A stretch of DNA of 64,000 nucleotides from Acidimicrobiia bacterium. Its GTDB lineage: Bacteria; Actinomycetota; Acidimicrobiia; Spongiisociales; Spongiisociaceae. Positions 44,160-54,609 of this stretch are shown in pieces (the stretch's first letter is position 1; each line of letters opens with the position of its first letter). Both the position numbers and the translations under genes were made by a program. The notes under the pieces were generated by a model. It saw only the letters and a list, made by a program, of their open reading frames with translations. It was not told where the DNA came from and ran no database searches. The DNA lies in NCBI GenBank assembly GCA_021296345.1, contig JAGWAN010000003.1, positions 78,841 through 142,840 on the forward strand, given 5' to 3'.

Positions 44160-44196
44160 ACCAGAAAAGTGTAACGACTTTCAAGCATTACGGCAA
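44160..44196 (-). promoter_or_regulatory. Promoter of the abiE operon, probably leaderless
   Basis: On the minus strand, TTGCCG (44196-44191) and TACACT (44173-44168) are separated by 17 bp, and only 8 bp lie between the -10 and the ATG at 44159, with no ribosome-binding site. This implies a leaderless transcript. AAAGT/ACTTT (44166-44170 and 44177-44181) is a 5-bp inverted repeat spanning the -10, a candidate AbiEi operator. Confidence 0.55.
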
Positions 44197-44259
44197 TGAG
44201 CACTCTATGGAATAAATCCTGATCGCCTACTAGGTAACACTCCCGCTCAGAAGGACCAG

Positions 44260-44278
44260 GGCCCGCCTTCGGCGGGCC
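44260..44278. terminator. Strong hairpin downstream of tyrA
   Basis: GGCCCGCC (44260-44267) and GGCGGGCC (44271-44278) form an 8-bp GC stem closed by a CTTCGG-type loop on the plus strand. It lies 9 bp beyond the tyrA stop and is a good terminator for tyrA. A T-rich tail is weak. Confidence 0.65.
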
Positions 44279-44286
44279 TCGGAGCG

Positions 44287-45309
44287 TCACTCCAGCGAGA
44301 AATCCGCCTCCAGCAGCGCCGCACGTAGTAGGTCCGCCTCCGCCGGTCGCACGGACAGCGTGAGGATGCCGCCTCCCCCGTGGAGGGCATGACGAAGCTG
44401 GAGGTCGCGGACATCCACGCCGCTCCTCTCCAGGGCCCGTCCCACCCTGGCAATCTCGCCCGGCCGGTCCTGGAGCACCACGCCCACCCTCACCACCGGG
44501 GGCGCCATGGCCTGTCGCCTGCTCCTGGCCTCCTCGATCCGGGTGGACAGCGGGCCGGAAGCACCATCTGCCACCTCCACCCGCACCTCTTCAAGCAGCC
44601 TCACCAGCCGTCCGATGGAGTCGCTGACGTTGGCTTCGTTGGCAGCCAATACCTCAGGCCACCAGCGCGGCTCGGAGGCGGCCACCCGGGTCAGGTCGCG
44701 GAACGAGCCGGCTACCAGGCGCACGGCGGCCGGGTCCCTTCGCGTGATCAGGTTGATCAACGAGACGGCAAGTATCTGAGGAAGATGCGAGATGTCGGCC
44801 ACCACCCGATCGTGCTCGGCAGCGGAGAGCCGGTACGGTGTTGCGCCCACCGATTCGACTATCGATTCGAGAGTCTCTACATCGTCCGCAACAGCATGAT
44901 CGGGACAGATGACCCAAGCGGCTCCCTTGAAGAGAGAGGGCGAGGCCGCAGCAGGACCGGCCTGCTCGCGACCCGCCATCGGATGCCCGGCCACCAATCG
45001 CATGCCCGCCGGACGTGCGTCGACTACCGGTCCCTTGACCCCGGCGACATCCGTCACCAAGGCTTCGGTACGCAAGCCCGATATGGTCTCGAGGGTGGCG
45101 GTGAGGGGGCCGGCCAGTACCACCAACTCCGAGCCATCCAGAGCGTCCCCCTGGCTTTCGCACGGGTCGTCCAACGCGCCCCGCTCCGTCGCTACTTCCA
45201 GCGCAGTCGGGTCGGGGTCCCACCCGGCGACCGTCCAGCCGACCCGCCGCAGCGCCATGCCGAGCGACGCACCGATCAAACCCGTGCCGAAGATAGTGGC
45301 GTGACGCAT
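44287..45309 (-). CDS. tyrA: Prephenate dehydrogenase with C-terminal ACT domain
   Basis: The 340-residue protein has the NAD-binding TIFGTGLIGASLGMALRR (about 5-20), catalytic region HPMAGREQAGP and SAAEHDRVVADISHLPQILAVSLI (catalytic His), and an ACT domain at about 265-330 (VRVGVVLQDRPGEIARVGRALERSGV) for feedback control. It makes 4-hydroxyphenylpyruvate for tyrosine. Start at MRHATIF (45309); the longer frame upstream is unsupported. It follows the DAHP synthase gene, an aromatic pathway pair. Confidence 0.93.
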   Translation of the reverse strand: MRHATIFGTGLIGASLGMALRRVGWTVAGWDPDPTALEVATERGALDDPCESQGDALDGSELVVLAGPLTATLETISGLRTEALVTDVAGVKGPVVDARPAGMRLVAGHPMAGREQAGPAAASPSLFKGAAWVICPDHAVADDVETLESIVESVGATPYRLSAAEHDRVVADISHLPQILAVSLINLITRRDPAAVRLVAGSFRDLTRVAASEPRWWPEVLAANEANVSDSIGRLVRLLEEVRVEVADGASGPLSTRIEEARSRRQAMAPPVVRVGVVLQDRPGEIARVGRALERSGVDVRDLQLRHALHGGGGILTLSVRPAEADLLRAALLEADFSLE

Positions 45310-45442
45310 CAGGGCTACTGGTTGAGACCTAGGAGGGTGCTGAAAAAGATGGGGGTGGACCTCCAATGTTGGCCCACGACAACTCGACCTGGAGTTCCAT
45401 TACCGACTATCTGGCCAACCGGACATTTTTTTGGGTACCCGC

Positions 45443-46459
45443 CTAGATAGTGACGCCGAGAGCCGAAGCCAGGCCTCGCATCTGGTCCATCAGCTCGGCG
45501 AATTCGCGCGGTAGCAATGCCTGATCGCCGTCCACCTGAGCGGTCTCAGGGGTGGGATGCACATCCACGATGAAACCATCGGCCCCCACCGCTATGGCGG
45601 CACGAGACAGGGGGGCGACCAGATGGCGGCGCCCTGACGAATGGGAGGGATCGATGATTACCGGCAGGTGGGACATGTGCTTGATGACCGGCGCCGCCGA
45701 TATGTCGAGCGTGTTTCGAGTGGCGGTCTCGAAGGTTCGGATCCCCCGTTCAACCAGGACGACCTCGTGATTCCCTTCCTTGTATATGTACTCGGCGGCA
45801 TTGAGCCATTCATCGATGGTGGCTGTGAAACCTCGCTTGAGCTGCACCGGCTTGTGAACCCGACCGACTTCTGAGAGCAGCGCGAAGTTCGCCATGTTCC
45901 TGGTGCCGATCCGCAACATGTCGGCATAGCCGGCGACCAGGTCCACATCCCGCGGGTCAAGGACCTCCGCGACGAACGGCATGCCGAACTCCTCGCGGGC
46001 CTCGGCCATGAGCTGGAGACCGTCCTCCGCCAAGCCCTGGAAGGAGAAGGGACTGGTCCGCGGTTTGAAGGCATCCCCTCGCAGGATGGTGGCGCCCGCC
46101 TCCAGCACGGCTTCGGCCGTGCGGAACAGCTGATCGCGGGTCTCGACCGCGCAAGGACCGGCAATCGGAGCGAAAACGCCGCCTCCGACCTGGGCGTTTC
46201 TGACCTTTATGACCGTGTCCTCGGGCTGGAATTCACGGGACACGAACTTGTAGGGCTTCAGCACCGGCACCGCCCGCTCCACTCCGGGCATGGCCAGCCA
46301 CGGCTGCTGCTGGATTATCTCTCGATCCCCGATAGCCCCGATGACGGTACGGACCTGTCCCACCGAGATGTGGGCCTCGCATCCGATCTCGACAAGGCGT
46401 CGCACCACCCTGTCGATGTGTTCCTGTAAAACCCCCGACTTCATGACGATGATCATCAA
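45443..46459 (-). CDS. aroF: 3-deoxy-7-phosphoheptulonate synthase
   Basis: The 338 residues match type I beta DAHP synthase: an N-terminal about 65-residue ferredoxin-like regulatory domain (MMIIVMKSGVLQEHIDRVV...) and a TIM barrel with AGPCAVETRDQLFRTAEAV, ILRGDAFKPRTSPFSFQGL, MLRIGTRNMANFALLSEVG and a PSHSSGRR motif. It catalyses the first step of the shikimate pathway. The ATG follows GGAGGATG. It lies directly upstream of tyrA with a 133-bp spacer holding an inverted repeat. Confidence 0.95.
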   Translation of the reverse strand: MMIIVMKSGVLQEHIDRVVRRLVEIGCEAHISVGQVRTVIGAIGDREIIQQQPWLAMPGVERAVPVLKPYKFVSREFQPEDTVIKVRNAQVGGGVFAPIAGPCAVETRDQLFRTAEAVLEAGATILRGDAFKPRTSPFSFQGLAEDGLQLMAEAREEFGMPFVAEVLDPRDVDLVAGYADMLRIGTRNMANFALLSEVGRVHKPVQLKRGFTATIDEWLNAAEYIYKEGNHEVVLVERGIRTFETATRNTLDISAAPVIKHMSHLPVIIDPSHSSGRRHLVAPLSRAAIAVGADGFIVDVHPTPETAQVDGDQALLPREFAELMDQMRGLASALGVTI

Positions 46460-46542
46460 GCATCCTCCGCGCGTTATCCGGGGAGGATAGACCCGATTGA
46501 TGTTGACCGGTTAACGGGTCGAGCGCGACGCGACCTCGGCTG

Positions 46543-47172
46543 TCAGGATCTGCCCATGCGGCGAAGATCCTCGGGTGTATCCACATCGCCGGGCGGCTCG
46601 GCTTCCACGCGCACCTCCTCCACCCATTCGGGATGGGACAGGAAGAGGTTCCGCGCCCCCTGGTCGCCGCCCAGCCCGGTGACCAGGGCAGGCCACAGGG
46701 AACGATCTACCAGCACCGGGTGCCCGCGGGTAAAACGGTAACGGGGGATGACCACCGGTCGCCGGGACCGCTTTCGGACCTCGAGAAGCCGTGGCACGAC
46801 GTCACCGGGCACATTCGGTTGGTCCCCGAGCACCACCAAGGCCTGATCGACCGACCGCTCGCCTATCAGGAAGTCCAGTCCGGCCCGTAGCGAGGAGGCC
46901 ATCCCCTCCCGCCACTCGAGGTTCTCTATAACCGCAGCATCGCCAAGATCGACCACTTCCATGATCTGTTCGGCGGCGGCGCCCAGCACCACATAGACCG
47001 CATCCACCTGCGGCCAACCCCGCACCTGCGCCACCACATGAGCCAGGAGCGGCTTCCCTCGCCAGTCGGCGAGCTGTTTGGGACGGCCGAAACGCCTCGA
47101 CCCGCCTCCGGCCAGGACGAGCGCCGCAGTCACGATGGTCGGGCGGACGCGCGTTGACGATCGGACAGACAC
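46543..47172 (-). CDS. MobA/MocA-like molybdenum cofactor nucleotidyltransferase
   Basis: The 209 residues carry an NTP-transferase fold with AALVLAGGGSRRFGRPKQLADWRGKPLLAHV (nucleotide binding), and LVVLGDQPNVPGDVV (metal Asp). RGHPVLVDRSLWPAL and GDVDTPEDL are also typical of MocA/MobA-like enzymes, which attach cytidylate or guanylate to molybdopterin. It ends the CO-dehydrogenase-type maturation set. The annotated start is GTG at 47172; an internal GTG at 47133 gives MTAALVLAGGG, the more usual beginning. Confidence 0.85.
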   Translation of the reverse strand: MSVRSSTRVRPTIVTAALVLAGGGSRRFGRPKQLADWRGKPLLAHVVAQVRGWPQVDAVYVVLGAAAEQIMEVVDLGDAAVIENLEWREGMASSLRAGLDFLIGERSVDQALVVLGDQPNVPGDVVPRLLEVRKRSRRPVVIPRYRFTRGHPVLVDRSLWPALVTGLGGDQGARNLFLSHPEWVEEVRVEAEPPGDVDTPEDLRRMGRS

Positions 47173-47185
47173 CGACCGGGGACGG

Positions 47186-47974
47186 TCATAGGTCTCCGGC
47201 GTCCTCCGTGCGTTGGAGGTGGACGCGGCCCCTCCGCCCGACGAGAGACTCCCCGGTTCCCGATCCGTACCGGACCTGGATCATCTCCGCCAGGATGGAT
47301 ATGGCCACCTCGCCGGGTTGCTCGGCGCCGATATCGAGTCCGACCGGACCGCGGATCCGGGCGACCTGGTCCTCGGGGAACCCTGCCTTCCTCAGCCGTT
47401 CCACCCGCCGCCGGTGGGTGCGGCGACTTCCCATCACCCCGATGTACCTGGCGTCGCTGGGTAGCACGAGTGGCAGGATCGGATCCTCGAACCGGGCGTC
47501 ATGGCTGAGCATCACCACGTAGGTACGGCCGTCGATGTCCAGCTGGTCCGCGATCTCTCCCGGCCACCCGACGATCACCTGATGCGCCTCGGGGAAGCGC
47601 TCGCGCGTGGTGAAGAACGGACGGGCGTCGTTGACGATGACCCTGAAGCCGAGGCTATGGGCAATCCGGCATAGCTCCTGCGCGATATGGACGGCACCGA
47701 TGATCAGGAGCCGGGGCTGTGGCGCCACGGTTTCGATGTAGACCTCGTGCTCCCCGTATCCGAGGGTACGGCTCTGTTCACGGTCCATCAGGCTGGCCGC
47801 GTCGGCCATCACGGCATCGAGTATCTCGCCGGGGATGGTCCCTGCCACGAGCCCGTCCGCCCGATCCAGCACCACCTTGGCGCCGGTAGCGGGACCCTCG
47901 ACCACGGTGATCACCGCCCCCAGCCGCTCCTCCTCTACGAGGCTACGGACCGCCTCCAAGAGGACACTCACCAT
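47186..47974 (-). CDS. xdhC: XdhC/CoxF family maturation protein, Rossmann half
   Basis: The 262 residues start with an XdhC_CoxI-type segment (about 1-85) and contain the C-terminal XdhC Rossmann fold: [71 protein letters not shown] and [21 protein letters not shown]. XdhC proteins bind and protect molybdenum cofactor for insertion into xanthine or CO dehydrogenase-type enzymes. The ATG at 47974 overlaps the stop of the short gene upstream, so the normal single XdhC is encoded here as two coupled genes. Confidence 0.88.
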   Translation of the reverse strand: MVSVLLEAVRSLVEEERLGAVITVVEGPATGAKVVLDRADGLVAGTIPGEILDAVMADAASLMDREQSRTLGYGEHEVYIETVAPQPRLLIIGAVHIAQELCRIAHSLGFRVIVNDARPFFTTRERFPEAHQVIVGWPGEIADQLDIDGRTYVVMLSHDARFEDPILPLVLPSDARYIGVMGSRRTHRRRVERLRKAGFPEDQVARIRGPVGLDIGAEQPGEVAISILAEMIQVRYGSGTGESLVGRRGRVHLQRTEDAGDL

Positions 47975-48279
47975 TTCTCGACCAGTACCTGGATGGTCCC
48001 TCCACAGGCCAGGCCTACCTCGAAGGCGTCCTCGTCGGCGATACCGTAGGTCACCAGGCGGGGTTCTCCCGTAGCGAGCACCTCCTGAGCGTGCAGGAAT
48101 ACGTCGTTCTCGACGCATCCACCGCTGACCGAGCCCTCCATGTCACCGTCGGACGACACCAGGAACTTGGCGCCCTCGGGCCGGGGAGCCGAACCCTTGA
48201 CCCGCACCACCGTCGCCACCGCGACCTGCTTCCCTTCATCGGTCCATCGGTTGTAGACACTCAGCGCATCCTTCATCAT
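47968..48279 (-). CDS. XdhC N-terminal-domain protein (XdhC_CoxI)
   Basis: The 103-residue protein is a free-standing XdhC_CoxI domain: [43 protein letters not shown] with the conserved S-G-G-C-V-E motif, and [17 protein letters not shown]. It overlaps the coxE stop (ATGA) and the following xdhC start. It likely works with the Rossmann half as a split XdhC. Confidence 0.85.
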   Translation of the reverse strand: MMKDALSVYNRWTDEGKQVAVATVVRVKGSAPRPEGAKFLVSSDGDMEGSVSGGCVENDVFLHAQEVLATGEPRLVTYGIADEDAFEVGLACGGTIQVLVEKW

Positions 48280-49442
48280 GCCCGGGCTCCTCTTGTAGAT
48301 GATCGTCCTGCGGCCTGGCTCGGGTGGGCCGGCATCGACTCCAGGAGCCGGATGACTCCTGCCAGATCCACCAGCCTGGCGGCGGGCAGGAAGTCGTCAA
48401 CGTACGGCAACGCCGCCTTCAGCCCCCGCGTCTCCGGCGCGTACCCCTTGCGGCCCGCCAGGGGATTCAACCAGATGGTGCGATGGACGGAGCGCGAGAA
48501 TCGCTCCATCTCCTGGCTCAGCAGATCGGGATCTCCACGGTCCCAACCGTCGCTGATGATCATTCCGATCGGACCACCTCTCGCCACCCTACGACTCCAG
48601 AGCCGATTGTAGGTTGCCATCGCCTCTCCGATCCGCGTCCCGCCCGACCAGTCGTGTACCCGGCCCGCCACCAGCCGGAGGGCCATGGCCGGATCCCGCC
48701 TGCGGAGCTCGTGGGTGATGCGGGTCAGGCGGGTGGAGAACACGAAGGTCTCGACCCGGCCCATCCGGGCCGGGGCGGCATGGGCGAAGTACAGCAGCAG
48801 CTCCACGTATTTCTCCATCGATCCGCTCATGTCCGCGACGATCACCAGCGGGCGCCGGCGAGGCTTGCGAGACCGGAACTCCATCTCCATTAGCTCGCCG
48901 CGAGGACCGACCGCATTCCGCAAGGTCCTCCGCATGTCGGGACGGCGTCCCATCGAGTCGGCCATCCAGCGGCGGCTCAACGCTTCGGCGGGTCTCCAGA
49001 CCATACGAGAGATCAGCCTCCGCACCTCGGCCTTCTCGTCAGGTGTCAGCTCGCCGAAGTCACGGGTGCCGAGACGTTCCGCGTGAGAAGCCCCCATCTG
49101 GTCGGTGCTGTCCTCCATGTCCTTTTCATCGAGCCGGGCGGCCGAGGTGAGCACGGGGAGGTAGGACTGCACCATCCGGTCCGACTCCACCTCCACGGAG
49201 TACCGCTTCCGCCCCCCTGACCCGAAGAACAGGTCGAACGCCTCCTCGAACACCGGTAGCTGATCGGGACCGGTTACCACCAGCGACCGGAACCCGCACC
49301 TGATATCCCGGACATCTGCGAGGCCCAACACGTGGGCCGAGGTAAGCAACTCCATGCCGGTACGCGGGTCCACCTCGAGGCCCTTGGCGCGCAGGTAACG
49401 CGCGAAGTGGATCACGTTCTGAGCGAACACACCGACGGCCAT
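48276..49442 (-). CDS. coxE: CoxE-like von Willebrand A-domain protein
   Basis: The 388-residue VWA-domain protein (CoxE family) contains [28 protein letters not shown], with the MIDAS DxSxS motif, and [13 protein letters not shown] and [23 protein letters not shown] as further MIDAS parts. In the cox cluster, CoxE cooperates with the CoxD ATPase in maturing the Mo-Cu or Mo active site. It starts 7 bp after the coxD stop. Confidence 0.92.
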   Translation of the reverse strand: MAVGVFAQNVIHFARYLRAKGLEVDPRTGMELLTSAHVLGLADVRDIRCGFRSLVVTGPDQLPVFEEAFDLFFGSGGRKRYSVEVESDRMVQSYLPVLTSAARLDEKDMEDSTDQMGASHAERLGTRDFGELTPDEKAEVRRLISRMVWRPAEALSRRWMADSMGRRPDMRRTLRNAVGPRGELMEMEFRSRKPRRRPLVIVADMSGSMEKYVELLLYFAHAAPARMGRVETFVFSTRLTRITHELRRRDPAMALRLVAGRVHDWSGGTRIGEAMATYNRLWSRRVARGGPIGMIISDGWDRGDPDLLSQEMERFSRSVHRTIWLNPLAGRKGYAPETRGLKAALPYVDDFLPAARLVDLAGVIRLLESMPAHPSQAAGRSSTRGARA

Positions 49443-49449
49443 CAGGGCA

Positions 49450-50334
<885 letters not shown>

Positions 50335-50497
50335 CGGGGGGAGGATACACATCCCCACGTGAGGCGACGACCCCTACGCCCACAGCGTGCTGATCGGCGC
50401 CGCGATGATCCTGTCATCGATCACGCAAGGCCAGGGCCACGGTGGTTGATCCGAGCCGACTCACGAATCTTCTGATCAGCCACCACTCCGGCGGAAG

Positions 50498-50553
50498 TAC
50501 AACTTTTCGCCGTTCTGAATACAACTATTTCACAGCTTCGAGTACAGCTTTTC
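50498..50553. repeat. Three direct repeats spaced 22-23 bp
   Basis: TACAACTTTTC (50498), TACAACTATTTC (50520) and TACAGCTTTTC (50543) recur at two-helical-turn spacing in an AT-rich patch. This resembles the multiple terminal repeats at IS21-type element ends, or a cluster of regulator sites. No transposase is adjacent. The rest of the gap between coxD and coxM (50335-50716) contains only this array and one hairpin. Confidence 0.55.
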
Positions 50554-50647
50554 ACTGTGGCCTATCCGGGAAGCACCGGAAGAACTCCAACTGGAGGGAC
50601 GAGGCCAGTTGACCCTGGCTGCTCCTACTCGCCTCCAGGCAAACGCC

Positions 50648-50684
50648 AACCGGCCACCCCGAACGTCTTGCAGGGCGGCCGGTT
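50648..50684. terminator. Hairpin downstream of coxM
   Basis: AACCGGCC (50648-50655) pairs with GGCCGGTT (50677-50684), and a second CCC/GGG stem lies inside. It sits about 33 bp beyond the coxM stop on the minus strand and probably ends the coxSLM transcript, separating it from coxD-coxE. T-rich sequence follows on the plus strand only. Confidence 0.5.
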
Positions 50685-50716
50685 CTGTTGGTTGTGTTCT
50701 TGGGTCGTGACCGGGA

Positions 50717-51583
50717 CTAAGCGGCTGAGGCCAGGGCTGCTTTCACTGCCCGGGCTGCGAACACCTGGGCGAGGTGGGTCTTGTAGTCGACCGACCCGTA
50801 CAGATCCTCCAGCACCTCGATCCCACACGTCGCTTGGGCGGCCGCCGCCTCGACGGCGGCGTCGGAACCATCCGAACCGACCAGCGCGTCGGCAACCTCG
50901 CCCACCAGAACAGGGCGATTGCCCACCCCGGTGACCGCCACCGTGGCCGCACTGACCGAACCGTTGGATCGGGTGACCGAAACGGCCACCCCGGCAACCG
51001 CGTAGTCGGTATGACCACCCCGGCGGCCCAACTTGTCATAAGCCGAACCCGTACCGGCACCGACCTTGGGGATCCGTATCTCGGTGAGGATCTCGTTGGG
51101 CTCCAGCGCCGACATCAGCGTGTCAACGAAGAAGTCCGCCGCCGCGATCTCACGGGTTCCCGAGGACGAGGCCGCCACCATGGTGGCGCCCAACGCCAGC
51201 GCGGCCGCCGGTTGATCGGCCGCCACATCGGCGTGGACCATGGAACCGCAGCACGTGCCCCGGTTCCGGACCTGCCGGTCGCCCGTCCACGAAGCGGCGG
51301 TTGCCAGCGCCGCGCCGTGCTCACCGACCAGACCGCTGGCCGCGACCTCGCTATGGGTCACCAGCGCACCGATCGAGATGGAATCACCGTTATCGGTGAT
51401 CTGATCCAATCCGGCTATCCGGCCGATGTCAACCACCATCTCCGGCGACAGCAGGCGCATCTTCATCATCGGCAGCAGGCTCATACCGCCCGCGAGGACC
51501 TTGGCGCCAGGGTTGGCATCGAGGGCGTCCAAGGCATCGTCCAACCCGGAGGGCAGAACGTATTCGAAGGGTCGTGGATACAT
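50717..51583 (-). CDS. coxM: CO dehydrogenase-type medium subunit, FAD-binding
   Basis: The 288 residues form the FAD-binding subunit of a molybdenum hydroxylase: MYPRPFEYVLPSGLDDALDAL, the FAD loop AKVLAGGMSLLPMMKMRL, and QVRNRGTCCGSMVHADVAADQPAAALALGA (second FAD motif, usually T-x-G-G-x-x-A). The C-terminal domain has TQEVF-like LAQVFAARAVKAAL. It carries electrons from the 2Fe-2S clusters to FAD. It follows coxL by 14 bp. Confidence 0.94.
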   Translation of the reverse strand: MYPRPFEYVLPSGLDDALDALDANPGAKVLAGGMSLLPMMKMRLLSPEMVVDIGRIAGLDQITDNGDSISIGALVTHSEVAASGLVGEHGAALATAASWTGDRQVRNRGTCCGSMVHADVAADQPAAALALGATMVAASSSGTREIAAADFFVDTLMSALEPNEILTEIRIPKVGAGTGSAYDKLGRRGGHTDYAVAGVAVSVTRSNGSVSAATVAVTGVGNRPVLVGEVADALVGSDGSDAAVEAAAAQATCGIEVLEDLYGSVDYKTHLAQVFAARAVKAALASAA

Positions 51584-51597
51584 GGGACTCCTCCTCT

Positions 51598-53973
51598 CTA
51601 AGCCCGGGCGTCCTGGATGGCCTGCCAGACCCGTCTAGGTCGGAGCGGCATGTCGATGTGGGTCACCCCGAGCGGTTCCAGCGCATCGACCACCGCGTTC
51701 ACAACGGTTTGGGCGGAGCCGATAGTGCCCGCCTCGCCGATGCCCTTCACTCCCAACGGGTTGACGTCAGTGGGCGTGACCGTCCGGTCCAGCTCGAAGG
51801 ACGGCAGGTCGGCTGCAGTGGGGAGGATGTAATCCACCAGCGATCCCGACAGCAGGTTGCCGTCGGCGTCGTACACCGCATCCTCGAACATGGCCTGCCC
51901 GATCCCCTGCGCGATACCACCATGAACCTGTCCGTCCACGATCATGGGGCTGATCACGTTGCCACAGTCATCCATCCCGATATAACGGAGCAGATCCACA
52001 TCGCCGGTGTCAGGGTCTACCTCCACCACCGCGATGTGCGTCCCGAACGGCCAGGTGGCGTTGCCCGGACTGAAGATGGCATGTGCTTCCAAGCCTCCCT
52101 CCATGCCCTCAGGCAGACGATGGGGCTGGTAGGCGCACGCCGCGATATCGCCCCAGCTGACCGAACTGTCGGGAGCACCGGCCACATGGGCGCCCCCGTC
52201 GGCAAATTCGATGTCCGCCTCGGACGCCTCCAGCATATGGGCGGCGATCCGAGCGGCCTTCGCCCGTACCTTGCCGGTGGCCTCGTAGCAAGCGGCGCCG
52301 TCAACCGCCGCCGACCTGGACCCGAAGCTCCCGATACTTGGTGGGGCCTCCTCAGTGTCGCCATGGATAACCCGGATCCGGTCGACCTCCAAGCCGAGGC
52401 CGTCGCCGACGATCTGCGCCCAGGTGGTCTGGTGACCCTGGCCGGACGGTCCGGTCCCGATCGACACTGTGGCCGACCCGTCCGGATGCACCCTCACCAG
52501 GCTGGAGCCGTTGAAGGCCGACGGCATCTGGTACTCGGCCCACGAGAAGCCGAGATCCACCAGCCCCGACGGACCGAATCCGCAGACCTCCACGTAGGTG
52601 GCGAGCCCGACCCCGACGTGACGGCCCTCGGCCCGGGCGGCATCCCGCTCGGCCAGCAGGTCCGACCATCCGGCCGCCTCCAGCGCCGCGTCCAGGTTGG
52701 TGGTGTAGTCGCCCGTGTCCATCGGGAACCCCATCGGCGAAACCGCCCCGGGAAAGTCGCTCGACGAGATGTAGTTCTTACGCCGCACCTCCGCCGGATC
52801 CATCCCGATGCGGCGGGCGTACATGTCCATGATCCGCTCCAAGTAGTAAGCGGCCTCCGGCCGGCCCGCACCGCGGTACGCGTCGGTGGTCATCGTGTGG
52901 GTTGTGACGCAGTCCATCTTCCAGTAGGTCGGGAAGCCGTACTGGCCTGATCCGACGAACAACCCGAGGAAGGGAATGGCGACGGTGAAGTTCTGGCTGT
53001 AGGCACCCATATCGGCGATGCCCTCCAGTTCGAACCCGAGGACCTCGCCGCTCGTGGTGCCTGTCACGGTGGCGGTGGCCACCCATCCCCGACCCTGGAT
53101 GGTGGAGTTGGCCGCCTCACGCCGGGTCTCCGTCCACTTCACCGGACGGTCCAGTTGCTTGGAGGCGAAGGCCACCAGCACCTCGTCGTTGTATACGTTG
53201 AGCTTGCAGCCGAACCCGCCGCCGACCTCCATGGCCTTGACGGTCACCTGGTTCATGCTCATCCCGAAGTACTTGCCGATCGCGCCGGCCAGCGCCGAGG
53301 GGATCTGCGTGGACGAGTAGATGTCGAACCGGTCGTATCCCGCCTGGTAGTCGGCCAGCACAGAACGGGGCTCGATGGGCACCGGAATGAGCCGTTGGTT
53401 GGTCATCTCCTGGGAGACAACCACGGCATCGTCCCGTTGCTTGGCGGCCTCGATACCCGCCTGCAACTCGGCGAGCGCCGCCTCGTCCGCTCCGAAGGGC
53501 CCAACCCACGAGATCAGGGTGTTGGAGGCTCCTTCGTGAACCGGAACCTCGTCGCTCAACGATTGCTTGAGGTCCACCACCGCCGGCATGGGCTCGTAAT
53601 CGACCTCTACGGAGTCGGCGGCGTCCTTGGCCACGTAGGGGTCCTCCGCCACCACCATGGCCACTGCCTCGCCGACATGCTTGACCGTTCCGTTGTTGAG
53701 GAGCGGCCGCAGCGCTCCTACCGGAACCTGGGCGATCAGGGGGCCGAGGTGGTCGGTATCCGCGGCCGTGTAGACGGCAACCACGCCCTCCATCGCCGTG
53801 GCGGCCGAGGTGTCGATGGCGCCGACGGTGGCATGCGCATAGGGGCTACGCACGAACGCCACGTGGGCGGTACGGGCCAGCTTGACATCATCCGTATAGC
53901 GGCCCCGTCCCTGGATCAGGGCCGGATCCTCCCGGCGCCTTACAACGCCGCCCAGCACACTTGTCGAGCTCAT
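51598..53973 (-). CDS. coxL: Form II CO dehydrogenase-like molybdenum hydroxylase large subunit
   Basis: The 791-residue molybdopterin-binding subunit starts at the ATG overlapping the coxS stop, with GGGAG five bases before. The loop motif is AYRGAGR at residues 365-371, the form II signature; form I coxL has AYxCSFR. The active-site glutamate region is [12 protein letters not shown] near the C-terminus, and [23 protein letters not shown] and [16 protein letters not shown] are family motifs. It belongs to the xanthine dehydrogenase family; the substrate of form II enzymes is often uncertain and may not be CO. Confidence 0.93.
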   Translation of the reverse strand: MSSTSVLGGVVRRREDPALIQGRGRYTDDVKLARTAHVAFVRSPYAHATVGAIDTSAATAMEGVVAVYTAADTDHLGPLIAQVPVGALRPLLNNGTVKHVGEAVAMVVAEDPYVAKDAADSVEVDYEPMPAVVDLKQSLSDEVPVHEGASNTLISWVGPFGADEAALAELQAGIEAAKQRDDAVVVSQEMTNQRLIPVPIEPRSVLADYQAGYDRFDIYSSTQIPSALAGAIGKYFGMSMNQVTVKAMEVGGGFGCKLNVYNDEVLVAFASKQLDRPVKWTETRREAANSTIQGRGWVATATVTGTTSGEVLGFELEGIADMGAYSQNFTVAIPFLGLFVGSGQYGFPTYWKMDCVTTHTMTTDAYRGAGRPEAAYYLERIMDMYARRIGMDPAEVRRKNYISSSDFPGAVSPMGFPMDTGDYTTNLDAALEAAGWSDLLAERDAARAEGRHVGVGLATYVEVCGFGPSGLVDLGFSWAEYQMPSAFNGSSLVRVHPDGSATVSIGTGPSGQGHQTTWAQIVGDGLGLEVDRIRVIHGDTEEAPPSIGSFGSRSAAVDGAACYEATGKVRAKAARIAAHMLEASEADIEFADGGAHVAGAPDSSVSWGDIAACAYQPHRLPEGMEGGLEAHAIFSPGNATWPFGTHIAVVEVDPDTGDVDLLRYIGMDDCGNVISPMIVDGQVHGGIAQGIGQAMFEDAVYDADGNLLSGSLVDYILPTAADLPSFELDRTVTPTDVNPLGVKGIGEAGTIGSAQTVVNAVVDALEPLGVTHIDMPLRPRRVWQAIQDARA

Positions 53974-54467
53974 GCGTTCTCCCATTCAGCCGGGGCAGGC
54001 TCTTCGCCGCGCATCCTGGCGCCCGCGTACTCGATAGCCTGCACGATGTTGTGGTATCCGGTGCACCGGCACAGGTTGCCTTCGATCCCGCGCCTGATCT
54101 CCTCTTCCGATGGTTCTGGATTCTCTTCCAGAAGGGTCACGGCCGACATGATCATTCCGGGGGTGCAGAAGCCACACTGGAGACCGTGGCGCTCCCAGAA
54201 GCCCTCCTGAACCGGATGCAGCTCGCCGTCTTGGGCCAGACCCTCGACGGTGGTGATGTCTGCGCCATCGGCTTGGGCGGCCAGCATGGTGCATGAGAGC
54301 ACGGCCTTCCCGTCGAGGCTGATCGTGCAGGCGCCGCAATAGGACGACTCGCATCCCACGTGGGTACCCGTCAACCCCAGGGACTCACGTAGGAAGTGAA
54401 CCAGCAGCGTACGGGGTTCGGCTTCCCCGGAGACCTGCCTTCCATTGACTGACATGGACACCTTCAT
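53970..54467 (-). CDS. coxS: CO dehydrogenase-type small subunit, 2Fe-2S
   Basis: The 165-residue protein has the plant-type 2Fe-2S motif [19 protein letters not shown] and a second C-terminal cluster motif [10 protein letters not shown] ... [12 protein letters not shown]. It carries electrons from the molybdenum site to FAD. The ATG at 54467 follows AAAGGAA at a slightly long distance; a TTG one codon earlier is possible. Gene order coxS-coxL-coxM is that of form II clusters. Confidence 0.95.
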   Translation of the reverse strand: MKVSMSVNGRQVSGEAEPRTLLVHFLRESLGLTGTHVGCESSYCGACTISLDGKAVLSCTMLAAQADGADITTVEGLAQDGELHPVQEGFWERHGLQCGFCTPGMIMSAVTLLEENPEPSEEEIRRGIEGNLCRCTGYHNIVQAIEYAGARMRGEEPAPAEWENA

Positions 54468-54609
54468 CAAGGGTCGTTCCTTTCGGAGCGGCTGGCTACC
54501 CAGACGGTATCAAAGTCGCCGGATTCTTGTCGAGAAATGGCCATGTTTTGACCTCCGGCCGGAGCGGATCGGCTCCGAGCACAACAGGAAATCGGGATGC
54601 CGAGATTTG

